From NCBI RefSeq assembly GCF_009870125.1, contig NC_046683.1, forward strand, positions 56,993,869 to 57,057,868: a DNA stretch of 64,000 nt, given 5' to 3'. Each line of letters opens with the position of its first letter. The first letter of the stretch is position 1. A model generated the notes under the pieces. The model searched no databases, had not been told where the DNA came from, and was given only the letters and a program-made list of their open reading frames with translations. This document shows positions 1 to 10,096 of the stretch, piece by piece. This DNA comes from Drosophila pseudoobscura (lineage: Eukaryota; Arthropoda; Insecta; Diptera; Drosophilidae). The translations under genes and the position numbers were made by a program.

Positions 1-60
1 AATTGTATGAAATGGCTAAGTATTCCCTTTTATTGGATGGTTTAAAAAAAAGGGTTTAAA
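1..60 (-). repeat. Probable copy E of the dispersed promoter-associated repeat, cut by the window edge
   Basis: The first ~50 bases line up by eye with the region near 29,172-29,230. Shared pieces include an aatt.tat start, tggctaa, then ccttttattg and gtttaa, in the same orientation. The match fades after about position 60. The rest of the element would lie left of the window. Support is visual alignment only, with several gaps. Confidence 0.35.
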
Positions 61-840
61 AAATAGGGTTCAAAAATTTTCAATTTGTACATGGCAACTA
101 CACGGTAACAACGTAATTGGTACATTTGTACTACATATTTATGGCGTATGGATATTTTTTCTACCCTATTTTTTTAAATTAATATTAAAATTCTGCTTTC
201 AAAGCTGTCACTTTTTGCTTTTAATAATATAAAACAGATAATCATTTGCACTAATCATTACATGCATCGTCGTCACTCTTTCCTTCGGGCACTTTCCTGG
301 GCATTTTGGAAGAGCATTGTTTTCCCGCTCAAAATTATCGAAACTGATTTTTTCTCATTGACTTTGACCTGAAATATTTTTAGTCTTAGATCTATTTCTT
401 ATATTGGTTTTGAATTAATATACCTCCGAGAAATACGTACATACATATGTATATGATATGTATATACCATTCTATACCAAAAAATGTATGAAATACACCA
501 AAAATATACCGAAGGCTATATTTATTGTATACTGTAAATTGCGCGCCAAGATTGAATTGAATTGAATGCAATCCACCGAATACTCAATAAAAACCTGCGC
601 TGGAAGTTTCTACACCTTATTTTCTTTAATATCCCTTTAATAATGAAATTTAATTCATTGATGAAAGATAGTTGTGACTGCCGGGACTCTTCCACATTAA
701 ATTTAATTCATTCAATATTATAACAAAAATCACACGAATCGCCGTCACGATTTACAATAAGACCCAGTTGGCAGCTCCATATATGGCGGAATTCGCGGCT
801 TTGCAATGCTAGCGCTTTTTGTTGTTGTTGGTATTTGTCA
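61..840. other. AT-rich intergenic DNA upstream of the CCDC6-like gene
   Basis: No open frame of note is visible. The stretch contains ATACC/GGTAT-type words around 465-540 resembling those of the dispersed repeat. It also holds a twice-used word aaatttaattcatt (near 648 and 698) and one AATAAA near 584-589, which could belong to a plus-strand gene left of the window. I see nothing else. Confidence 0.5.
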
Positions 841-846
841 CGTATA

Positions 847-857
847 CGGTCACATTT
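847..857 (+). promoter_or_regulatory. Motif 1-like core promoter element of the CCDC6-like gene
   Basis: CGGTCACATTT matches the Drosophila Motif 1 (M1BP site) consensus YGGTCACACTR except in the last positions. It lies upstream of a GC-rich 5' UTR exon that ends at a CAG/GTAATA donor at 1176/1177. Motif 1 is typical of broadly expressed fly genes, so a start site just downstream is inferred. Confidence 0.5.
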
Positions 858-869
858 CTGCACTGTGGA

Positions 870-1176
870 AGCAATTTTTCGCAATTTTGATTCACTTTTT
901 TTTTTAAATTATGTTCTGTGCAAGCCCTAGATAAACGGCTCCAACTCCGGAGAGAGTAAAGGTTGAAATTAGTTTTGCGCACCGAGTTTGAAAGCCGCAA
1001 AAACCCCTGGCCCCACAATCGCATCGCCCTGGCAGGCACCACCGTGAGGCAGCAGCAGCAGTCGGCAGCAGCAGCAGTGGAAGCAGAAGGGGAAGCAGGA
1101 GGGGGCAACGACGGCAAAGTCTTTTAAGGCAAAGCGAAGCAACGGCGTCACCAGCGCAGCGCCCAACAAAAGCCAG
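870..1176 (+). other. Probable non-coding first exon (5' UTR) of the CCDC6-like gene
   Basis: A purine- and CAG-rich stretch follows the Motif 1-like site and ends at CAG/GTAATA (donor at 1177). The next plausible acceptor, tttgcag at 1741-1747, lies 3 bases before the ATG of the first coding exon. The left end is only approximate. The roughly 570-base intron between them contains no other obvious gene. Confidence 0.4.
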
Positions 1177-1750
1177 GTAATAAAAAAACAACGCAAGAAC
1201 AAATATACATAGCTATCCAAAATGAAAGCGAAAGCGTATAGGGGTAGGATCGTTTATGCTTTTTTTTGCTGCCGGCGTCGCATAGATTATGGAGAGTAGT
1301 AGCAGTAGCAGAGGAGGGGTGCCCCACATGCTGCCGCAGATTCTCGCATACGCTGCCTGAACTATGGCCCGACCTTGCCCTTCTATCGATTTCCGAAATG
1401 TTGCATCAAGAGAGGCAATCCGCACAGCAGATGCACAAATCACAAGTGAAGGTTAAACAATTTCGATCAGGGCCAACAGCCAGAGGCAATGGGCAGTAGC
1501 AGTGGCAGTGGCAGCGTCGTCCCCAGTTCTTTGTTTGCACCCACAACCACGACCACAACGACAGCGTCGAGGAGAATAAAGAACAAAAGCGAAATATATA
1601 TCAGAGCAAAAAGAAACAGAACTGAATAAACGCATACATTATTTCTTGTAATTGCATATGCTTAATTTTTTAATGAGATCCGAACGCTAGCCACCACCTC
1701 TGACGTCAGGCCTGGCCTCTGGTTGGCCAGTTCTCTATATTTTGCAGGAA

Positions 1751-3482
1751 ATGGAGAGTCCTTGTGAGTCGGAGAGCTCGTTGGATGGCGGCACCATGCT
1801 GCCTCCCAGCCCAGTCTCGAGGGAGCAGCTCCAGAAGCGCATCGAGTCGCTCACCCAACAGAACAAGTGAGTAGCCCCATAAATCCTTCTCAGTTTACCC
1901 AGATTAATCACCACATTTAGAGTGCTGAAAGCGGAGCTGGACACGTTCAAGACCAAGTGCAAGGTAGTGCAGGAGGAGAATCGATGCCTGAAGCAAGCCT
2001 CGGTCATAATTGTTAGTACCTTACCGCTCCCATACTACCCAACATATATCGCTAATGAAATGTTTCCTTTCCTGCAGCAAGCCAAAGCCGAGCAGGAGGA
2101 GGAGTACATCTCAAACACGCTGCTGAAGAAGATCCAAGCTCTAAAGAAGGAAAAGGAGACCCTCGCCCATCACTATGAGCGCGAGGAGGAGTGCCTCACC
2201 AACGATCTCTCGCGTAAACTGGACCAGCTGCGCCAGGAGAAGTGCAAGCTGGAGCAGACTCTCGAGCAGGAGCAGGAATGCCTCGTAAACAAGCTGATGC
2301 GCAAGATAGAGAAACTCCAGGCGGAGACGGACAACAAGCAGACCAATCTGGAGCAGCTGCGCCGCGAAATGGTCGAGCTGGAGAATACCCTCGAGCAGGA
2401 GCAGGAGGCGCTTGTCAACAAGCTGTGGAAGCGCATGGACAAGCTGGAGACCGAGAAGCGCTCGCTGCAGATCAAGCTCGATCAGCCGGTGTCGGATCCG
2501 ACCACACCACGTGATATCACCATCAATGCCAATGGCGGGGACACCGCCACCCATCTGAGCTCCCACATCAAGGCGCTGCGATCGGAAGTGCTGCGTCTGC
2601 GCGACAATTTCGCTGCCGCCCAGAAGGAGACCACAATCAAAATGCAGCAGTTCGCCCAGGAGGAGAAGTCTATACGTGAGGAGAACGCCCGTCTCCAGCG
2701 CAAGCTCAAGCAGGAGGTGGAGCGCCGTGAAGCCCTCTGTCGGCACCTCTCCGAGTCGGAGTCCTCGCTCGAAATGGATGAGGAGCGCTTCTACAACGAA
2801 AGCCTGATGGCCGGCAACTCTGCGGCCTCGGCAGTGAATGCCCAGCGACAGCGCACCATCAGCAGTCCCGTCTCCCACAGCCCCTCGAGCAGTCGGCCTC
2901 TTAGTCCGGGCACAGCGGGTCAGAACCGTTGCTATGCCTGCGGCCAGCTAGTGGTAAGTGCAACACAGTTTGAAGTGGATTTCATTTTTTTAATTCTCTG
3001 ACTCTTTTCTTTCGCAGAATCGAAGGGCCAGCGAGCGGTTCATTAAGCCAGCACTGCCAACGCCCATGCTGGGCCTGAACACTTCCGCACCCAATGTGCT
3101 GACCACCACAAATCCCCTGATGGGCATGCTGGGGCCAAATGCATCATCGGCCGGGAACGCTGCTGGCGGCTTTCTCTCGAACAGTGAACGACTAAGTTTG
3201 GGCGCCCAGCCATCATCAGGGGGCGGCGGGGGCGTCAGCTCCACCTTTCTGGCTGGCGGCGGAGGATTGCTGTCGTTGAACAGCCAGATGGCGTCCAGTG
3301 CCTCGTCCTCGTCGTCCAATTTGATGAATATCAGCTTGAATAACTCGTCCGGCGGCAATCTGGTCAACAGCAGCAGCAACTCCTCGCTGTCGGCCTTTAC
3401 GCCCACCAACCAGCCCAGTGCTGCGGCCACGGCCTTCATCCAACCGGCCAGCCCCATGGACACTTCCACATACAAGGAGTAG
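1751..3482 (+). CDS. CG6664: CCDC6-like coiled-coil protein
   Basis: Coding exons are 1751-1866, 1921-2011, 2078-2953 and 3018-3482. Joined, they give 515 residues with intact frame across all three GT..AG introns (54, 66 and 64 bp). Residues ~20-270 are a long coiled coil. It carries hallmark words of the CCDC6 (H4/PTC) family: [19 protein letters not shown], a twice-used [20 protein letters not shown] motif, and [14 protein letters not shown]. The C-terminal ~200 residues are Ser/Gly/Pro/Asn-rich and probably disordered, with a small RCYACGQLV island. Human CCDC6 is a little shorter (about 470). Family members act as cytosolic or nuclear scaffolds implicated in signalling and checkpoint control; the fly role is inferred by homology. 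The start is the first ATG after the acceptor at 1747. The fly CG number is recalled from memory and is less certain than the family. Confidence 0.88.
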
Positions 3483-3570
3483 TAGACAGAGACGGGATGG
3501 GATCGGATCGGATTTGGATGGCTCCTTGCTCCACCGTTACTCCAATTATTGTCATGACTTATTTTCCCTC

Positions 3571-3661
3571 TCTCTCACACTCACTCACACACACACATAT
3601 ATATATTCGCTCCCACACACACACACACACACCCACTCCCACACACGCATGCATGCATGCA
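3571..3661. repeat. CA-rich microsatellite in the 3' UTR
   Basis: Interrupted (CA)n runs, ending in a GCATGCATGCATGC segment, begin ~90 bases after the stop codon of the CCDC6-like gene. They should therefore be transcribed in its 3' UTR. Confidence 0.8.
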
Positions 3662-4148
3662 AGCAACCAGTTTAAAGAAAGGAAAACCCAATTATGAAAT
3701 GAAATTTGAAACGAAAGCTAATAAGATAAAGAAAATCCCTAAACTGTAAGCCTCCTTCCCCCTGGAGCGACTCCAAGTCGCCTCATCTACTATATATACA
3801 CATACATATATGGAATATATATGTATATGGTTAATATGTATCTGTATGTTCTACTATTTGATCAAAATCTCTCTCAAAAAGTTAATAATATCGGAAGAAT
3901 TCCTAGGCGGGACATACACGAATATTTAACTACAACAAAAAATCGCTACTGTTTAAGAAATTGAATGTTTTTCTACTTTCGCTCTCGGTTCCAGTTAAGG
4001 TTAAGTGAAGAAAAAACAAAAAAGAAAACACAAACATTGTAAGAATTTATAAAATGGTGAATTCTATTCATGTAAAACCAATTTTCCCACATTTCATTCG
4101 TATGTGGGCCTAAAACATTTTGAATTATGTATATTGTAAGCCAACAGA

Positions 4149-4154
4149 AATAAA
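4149..4154 (+). terminator. Poly(A) signal of the CCDC6-like gene
   Basis: A canonical AATAAA sits about 670 bases after the stop at 3482. The 3' UTR between them is AT-rich, with a CA microsatellite and TATATG words. Cleavage is expected around 4165-4185. Confidence 0.6.
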
Positions 4155-4329
4155 GTTCAACAATTTAAAGTTAACTAGCAATTTATATATTCAAATTTGA
4201 TTTGAGTTCGAAATTTATGTGATTAACTATATTCAAAAGACCAGTAAAGGTTTTTATCGAAAATCGATTATCCTCTAAAAAAGGATAACCATTGGAGTGC
4301 ACACACTGTTCACCTTGTACACGTTACCT

Positions 4330-4630
4330 TATATTAATACACCTTGCTATCTTAACACTGTTTTTTTTTGTTGAACTATTTTGTTTATGCCTTGTTTTAG
4401 TCAAAATCCAATAAAAGCAAGTATTTCGAATAGGCCAATCATGTATAGAATTGATTCATCAATCGTATAAAATTATGTGGGCATGGTCAAATGTTCTATC
4501 TAGCTAATAATATTCCTCGGAATATCAAAAACGAGGAATATGTAAAATAGAACTGGAATTCGTCAGTATATTTAAGGTATATTTTTAAAATGAGACGGTA
4601 TATTTCTAAGGGTCGGACGGTATATTTTAA
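4330..4630 (+). repeat. Dispersed promoter-associated repeat, copy A
   Basis: The best-conserved part is 4420-4625. Shared words include ctatctagctaataatattc, gaatatcaaaaacgaggaat, agaactggaattcgtcagta and gagacggtatatttct. It matches the reverse complement of 8,465-8,700 (copy B) almost continuously, and 29,030-29,240 (copy C) more loosely. It ends against the Motif 1-like site of the transporter gene. There is no coding potential; origin as a non-autonomous mobile element is inferred. Confidence 0.7.
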
Positions 4631-4632
4631 CG

Positions 4633-4643
4633 CGGTCAGACTG
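4633..4643 (+). promoter_or_regulatory. Motif 1-like core promoter element of the SLC33A1-like gene
   Basis: CGGTCAGACTG differs from the fly Motif 1 consensus YGGTCACACTR at one position. A 5' UTR exon follows, ending at 4845 (ACAG/GTGAGG), and a 60-bp intron leads to the coding exon. Transcription is expected to begin a short way downstream. Confidence 0.55.
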
Positions 4644-4914
4644 CAGCACTGCAACATCAACAAACGCCACGACCTATAAAAATTGTTAAATTAACTGACA
4701 CCGAAAATGAATGAGTAATTCAGTGAGAATCAATCGAAATTTATTAGCTAGAAGCATAGGCAAGGCATAAGCAAAAATACTTACTTGTTTGTGATTTAGA
4801 GAGCTTCGGCATTGCACTGACGTGGACCTGAAAGATTAGAAACAGGTGAGGCGACATGTGCATGCATTATCTAGATTGAAATCAGTTTGGTACACCTTTT
4901 GGCAGACTTCCAAT

Positions 4915-6560
4915 ATGTCCACAGCACGGCGGCGGCCCCAGGGTGGCAGTGCGGGCGATGTACAGAGCTACCACCCGAAGGAAAGGCTGGTGGAGAAGGA
5001 CGAGGGAACGCCGGACATACGCGGCGACAGACGGAACATAGCCATCCTGCTGTTCCTGTATATACTGCAGGGCATACCCATCGGCCTGATAGCCGCCATT
5101 CCCATGCTGCTGCAGAACCGGGGAGCCAGCTACAAGCAGCAGGCGGAGTTCTCCTTCGCCTACTGGCCGTTCAGCTTGAAGCTACTGTGGGCCCCCATCG
5201 TGGACTCGCTTTACGTCCGGAGATTCGGGCGCCGCAAATCGTGGCTGGTGCCGGTGCAGTATCTGCTTGGCGGATTCATGATGTTCCTTTCCTACTACGT
5301 GGATCGTTGGCTGGGCGGCGATGGTGTGGAGCCGAATGTGGCGCTGCTGTCGCTGCTCTTCTTCCTGCTCAATTTCCTGGCTGCCACCCAGGACATCGCT
5401 GTGGACGGCTGGGCTCTGACTATGCTGAAGCGCTGCAATGTAGGCTACGCCTCCACCTGCAACAGTGTCGGCCAAACAGCCGGCTACTTCCTTGGATATG
5501 TGGTGTTCATTGCCCTCGAATCGAAGGACTTTTGCAACAAGTACATGAGGGATGTGCCCCTGAACGAGGGCATGATCACGTTACCACGCTTCCTCTGGTT
5601 CTGGGGTATTGTCTTTGTGGTGGCCACCACTCTGGTGGCAATCTTCAAGAAGGAGAATGACATTGAAGATGCCCATACGGAATCTCGCTACACGGAGGAG
5701 CATGAGCTGAACATTCGTCAGAGCTACAAGATCCTCTGGGACATGGTGAAGATGCGACCAGTGCAGATCCTAGCCGCCATTCTGCTCACCGTTAAGGTAA
5801 CCTTCTCCGCATCGGATGCGGTCACCAGTCTGAAGCTCATCGATGCCGGGGTGCCCAAGGATCAGCTGGCTCTGCTGGCCATCCCCCTCATTCCCCTTCA
5901 GCTCGTCCTGCCTCTGGTGATGGGTCGCTACACCAACGGCCCGCGTCCCATGGATGTGTATCTGAAGGCCATTCCATATCGAATTCTTCTGGCCGCCGTG
6001 GCGACAATTTTCGCCTACGCCACACCTTTTATGGTGCAGAAAGGGCATGTCCCAGTGTACTATTATGTCCTTCTGATCGCCCTGTATGCCTGCTATCAGG
6101 TATTCCTGTACTCAATGTTCGTGGCGGCCATGGCATTCTTTGCAAAGATCTCGGACCCCGCTGTGGGTGGCACATACATGACATTCCTCAACACGCTGTG
6201 CAATCTGGGCGGCAATTGGCCCAACACGGTGGTGCTCTGGCTGGTGGACGTGCTCACATGGAAACAGTGCACCACCAATACGGATAATACGTGCCTCAAT
6301 AAGGATGAGCAACAGGTACGAGAAGACTCTACCCACCTTCTGTGGTATTTTTCAACTAATCTAGTGCCCTCCCTCACTCCTTATAGAGCTGTGAATCGTC
6401 ACACGGCAATTGCGAGATTACTTTCGATGGCTACTATCTGGAGTCGTTCTTCTGTGTGGTGTATGGCATCATCTGGGTACTGGTGGTGCACAAGTGGATC
6501 GTCTATCTGCAGGATCTGCCCGTACGGTCGTGGCTTGTGGTCAAACATAAGTCGCGGTAG
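4915..6560 (+). CDS. CG9706: Acetyl-CoA transporter, SLC33A1 family
   Basis: Coding exons are 4915-6315 and 6387-6560 (71-bp intron, phase 0), giving 524 residues; human SLC33A1 is about 550. This multi-pass membrane protein imports cytosolic acetyl-CoA into the ER/Golgi lumen for acetylation of glycolipids and proteins. Visible features are a hydrophilic N-terminus of ~40 residues, then a first membrane segment starting ILLFLYILQGIPIGLIA. Next come family-typical SFAYWPFSLKLLWAPIVDS, GRRKSWLVP, ATQDIAVDGWALTML and a C-terminal VGGTYMTFLNTLCNLGGNWP. The last exon supplies a Cys-containing luminal loop and the final membrane segment. The start chosen is the first ATG after the acceptor at 4905; an upstream in-frame extension lies in the 5' UTR intron. 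The gene converges on eIF3e. Its fly identifier is from memory; the family assignment is firm. Confidence 0.93.
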
Positions 6561-6724
6561 CAATTAATCGTGTGATCCGCTGCCGCAACCGCCAACGCCA
6601 CCTCGCCCGTACAAACCAGCTATTATTTATAGGACTAAAAAGTGTTTGTATTCTGTGTAGGCTAGTGAAATTGAAAATTCCCGCCTTGGTATTGTTTTCG
6701 TATAACTTAATAGATTCCATTGGA

Positions 6725-6730
6725 AATAAA
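6725..6730 (+). terminator. Poly(A) signal of the SLC33A1-like gene
   Basis: AATAAA lies 165 bases after the stop at 6560. The minus-strand signal of the convergent eIF3e gene lies about 80 bases further on, so the two 3' UTRs end close together or slightly overlap. Confidence 0.6.
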
Positions 6731-6811
6731 ATTAGATTCGACGTCGAGTACAAAGCATAGAAAGATCATAAAAGATAATCCGCGTGAGAATTGCGAATGG
6801 GGAGATGTTGG

Positions 6812-6817
6812 TTTATT
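6812..6817 (-). terminator. Poly(A) signal of eIF3e
   Basis: TTTATT on the plus strand (AATAAA on the minus strand) lies 80 bases past the eIF3e stop codon at 6897-6899. A second TTTATT is nearer the stop, at about 6,929, but it is inside the coding exon. Confidence 0.55.
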
Positions 6818-6896
6818 CGCTCGATTACACGAAATCATTGTAATCTATGCGGGGGGAGGGAGGGGGATACAAAAGTTTTGCTTAGCTTATGTGTTT

Positions 6897-8371
6897 CTAG
6901 TAGTACTTCCAAGAGTCGATCGATTCTTTATTGTTTTGTTTGCTCTTCCTCTCAATCAGACCGGCCAAATGCTCCGACCGCATTGACAGCGAGTCAATCT
7001 TCTCCACTAGCTGCTGGTAGGGGCTCAGCGGCTGTGTCCCCATCACCACATGCCCCAGCTTCGAGTCGATCTTGGCATTCAGACGGGCGTTGCGTATAAG
7101 GTTGACAATCCAGCACTCGGCCTCATTGGGCTTCATGTTCAGCTTGTCGGCCAGCATGCTGATGGTGATGCACTGGTGGATGCGGCAGAACGTTTCGAAG
7201 ATCATTAGACGGGCATCCTCCACAAACTCATTTAGGCAGGCCACAATGAAGAAATCGTTGAGGATTACTGTCTGGCACTCGTGCAGCTTCAGGCGAGCGC
7301 CCTCGAAGTCAAAGTTTACGTACAGACACTCGAGGAACTCGGTGATGGGGTCACGGTATGTGTACGACTCCTGCTGGATAACCTTGATCAGATCCTTGAG
7401 GGCGTTGCGACGGGTGCGATTGATCACAACGGCGGTAGCCAGATAGCGCATAATGTGCGGGCACATGGTCTGAATAGCATTCAGATACAGAGGCTTGTAC
7501 AAAAACATCTCGATAATCAGATCACGGCCCTTCGGGTGGTTGAAGAAAACCAGGACGGACCAGTGGATCAACCAGGTGCGCTGCTGCAGGGCCTGGATGG
7601 TGGAGAAATTGGCACTGTCAATGTAGTCGCGCAGGCGCGTCAGATCCTCCAGAGCCGTGTTCCAGTTGAGGGTCAGAATCTCGGCCGCCAACTTGCCCCA
7701 CAACACATTCAGGTAGTTCTGCAAACACATGGATTAAATTAGAATTTTCGGCTGGATATATTACAAGTGATTGATCCACCTTGTCATTGGGCGACATCAC
7801 AATCAGACAAAAGTACAAGTACGATGTGGACTCCTGGTAGTTGCCACACTCGTACAGGTACTTGGCCAGCTTGTAGGCACTCTCCAGATGCTCCACCTTG
7901 AAGTTGTAGTCCTTTTGCAGGGCATTCACAAAGGTCTTGGAGTCCTTCATGCTCTCGCCGTTCTTGAGAATGTCGGTGGCCTTCATGATGGGCGCCACCT
8001 CGTTCTGCAGCTGCTTGAGCGTAGCCAGTACCTCTGCCTTCCGCTGCACCAGCTCATCGGGCATCTCTTGGCTCAGATTGAGACGCTTGCGCGTGTCCAT
8101 CGTGTAATCAATCATGTTCGTCTTGTTCACCGTCTCCAGGATGTACTCCAACAGTTCCTGCTGATTGTAGATCTGCAAAAATACATTATCCATTAGTTAT
8201 GCATATTCAATCCACGACCCCAGTACGGCCGGTTCGCTGCGCTGCGGCGCTGGTGACACGGCACCGCAAAAATTTTCTAACCTCCTTGCCACACAAGAAT
8301 TCCAGCAGCGGGAAAGTTAGATGCCTGTCCAGGTATTGACAGTTGATGCGTGTAAGATCAAAGTTCGCCAT
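6897..8371 (-). CDS. eIF3e: Eukaryotic translation initiation factor 3 subunit E (eIF3e/Int6)
   Basis: Coding exons, 5' to 3', are 8371-8282, 8172-7780 and 7718-6897. They total 1305 bases (434 residues) with phase-0 introns of 109 and 61 bp. The N-terminus [18 protein letters not shown] then FPLLEFL, followed across the first junction by [13 protein letters not shown], matches the eIF3e family closely. Exon 2 holds the family N-terminal helical domain. The C-terminal half (roughly residues 220-400) is the PCI domain used for assembly into the eIF3 core. The protein ends DSWKYY. It acts in the cytosol, helping load mRNA on the 40S subunit, and related PCI proteins occur in the proteasome lid and COP9. 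The upstream Motif 1 and DRE-like sites fit constitutive expression. No odd residues were noted. Confidence 0.96.
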
Positions 8372-8451
8372 ATTGTGGGTGTTTTTGGACTTTTTTCACA
8401 ATAAAATTTCCACGCAAATTACAAGAAAAACACGCGTGCAGGCGCAGTGCT

Positions 8452-8462
8452 CAGTGTGACCG
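8452..8462 (-). promoter_or_regulatory. Perfect Motif 1 core promoter element of eIF3e
   Basis: On the minus strand this reads CGGTCACACTG, a perfect match to YGGTCACACTR. It lies ~80 bases upstream of the start codon at 8371. A DRE-like TATCGATG is immediately upstream at 8469-8476. This pairing is typical of fly housekeeping promoters. Confidence 0.75.
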
Positions 8463-8464
8463 TG

Positions 8465-8880
8465 GATTTATCGATGAAATACGGTCCGACCCTCAGAAAT
8501 ATACCGTCTCATTTCAAAAGACACCTTAAATATACTGACGAATTCCAGTTCTATTATAAATATTCCTCGTTTTTGATATTCCGTCGAATATTACTAGCTA
8601 GATAGGCCCTTCAGCCCTGCCCACATAGTTTTATTCGATTAATTAATCAATTTTCTACTTAACTGGCATATTTTAAATACTTGATCTTTTTGGTTTTTTT
8701 TATAAACACTCTACACAGTTACTACAAATGTGCTACCTAATGGAAGGAAAAAGAGGGTGTGGACAACAGGCACCACGGCCCAGAAAACGTATGCAAGCTA
8801 AAACACACCCCACTTGCTCAATATACCTTGCCGATTTTGTCTTCGAGGTATGTTGTCATCTGACCGTCCTCACACGAGAG
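8465..8880 (-). repeat. Dispersed promoter-associated repeat, copy B
   Basis: The reverse complement matches copy A: the core 8480-8690 shares ctgacgaattccagttct, cctcgtttttgatattcc and ccgaccctcagaaatatac with it. The part beyond 8700 resembles the far side of copy C, including a tatacctt word and a gaggtatgttgtcatctg-like segment. It abuts the eIF3e promoter, in the same orientation relative to its gene as copy A is to the transporter. Confidence 0.7.
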
Positions 8881-10096
8881 GTGGGGTTCGTACGAACTTT
8901 TCAGGTTACCTTGGCTGTTTTTGTCCATACCCTTTTTAGGGTAGCCCATTAAAAATCACGACTCAGTTTTTCGTCGCTGCTATCGATTAATTATACCTTC
9001 TATTTTTCAAAATATACTGTAATAAAAACGAACTTTATGTATATGTATTTCCTTATTATATACCAAAATACCGTAAATATACCTTCATTATACTGTATGG
9101 TTAGCAAATGCCAATAAAAACAGTTGAATTTGAAAATTTGAACGTGTAGTAATTGTTTGAATTGATCACTTTTATGAATAAAATGAATACTTTCAATAGT
9201 TTGAATATTTATTTCTTCAAATGCTTGCACATAAATATATTCATATATAGCTGTATATATATGGGGGGTATACAAGATGGGTTATATATATATATTTGTA
9301 TATATTTTTATAAATAGTGGTATTTCCATATAACTGCCAAAGAGGACACTTTTCAACATTTACTTGATCCACTTAGGTACTTCTGCGTTTAAGGGTCTCG
9401 GGTTGTAGTTGTAGTTCAAAACACGCACAAACAACATCTACAAAAATGCGTCACGATATCGGGCTTAATACACTTGTTTTTATCGAAATTTTCTGTCGGT
9501 CCGGACTGTCTGTATATTTTATATTGATGGAGGTTGGAGATCAGCATACCAATTTCTACGAACAGGCAACATAACTCAAACAACATTGAAAAATAATGCA
9601 TTCTCTAACATTTTTGTTTTTTTAGTTTTTCTCATTTTCATAACGATAACGGTAAATTTCTAGTTATTGTCCTTATATTTTTGTTGGATATTCGATATAT
9701 GTAGGTTCTGGATTTCGATTGACATTCAATCTCATTTCATTTCAATAGTTTTGCACGCTTAATTGACTCCTGCCGCATCATTAGCATCATCGTCCTATGG
9801 AGGGCACATCTCTCTCTCTCTCTCTCTCTCATTACAAGAAAAGAAAAGAAAACTCTACCTTTTCCCCAGCCAGAAAATTACAAAAAATAAAACTAAATCG
9901 AAACGGCGATCGTTTTCGTTTTTTGGTTTGGTGTGTAAAAAACTCAAGTCTTTTTGTTGTTGTTTTTAGTGTTAACTAAACTAAAATCGCGAAAATAAAA
10001 ATCACAAATTGCAATCGGTATAGAATTTCTCTCTAGGCTAAGGGACGATGCACGCACACAAAACTTGATATTGACTGCCAGTGCTGGAGCTCCTTC
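8881..10096. other. Region between copy B and the glutamate synthase stop, partly its 3' UTR
   Basis: AT-rich. It holds GGTAT/ATACC-type words at 8,990-9,110 and TATA-rich microsatellite at 9,235-9,320. A minus-strand poly(A) signal candidate (TTTATT at 9208-9213) would give the glutamate synthase a ~0.9 kb 3' UTR. A clean (TC)n run lies at 9809-9830. I see no coding exon. Confidence 0.5.
9809..9830. repeat. (TC)n microsatellite
   Basis: Eleven uninterrupted TC units. On the minus strand this is a GA tract inside the likely 3' UTR of glutamate synthase. Confidence 0.9.

Noticed and set aside
2141..2878. 245-residue minus-strand Leu-rich frame
   Set aside because: Complement of the Glu/Gln/Lys-rich coiled coil of the CCDC6-like gene; CAG/GAG codons read as CTG/CTC on the other strand.
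4846..4914. N-terminal extension of the acetyl-CoA transporter (RRHVHALSRLK...)
   Set aside because: It begins at a GTG that is the splice donor of the 5' UTR exon and crosses the 60-bp intron. The ATG at 4915, just after the acceptor, gives the expected family length.
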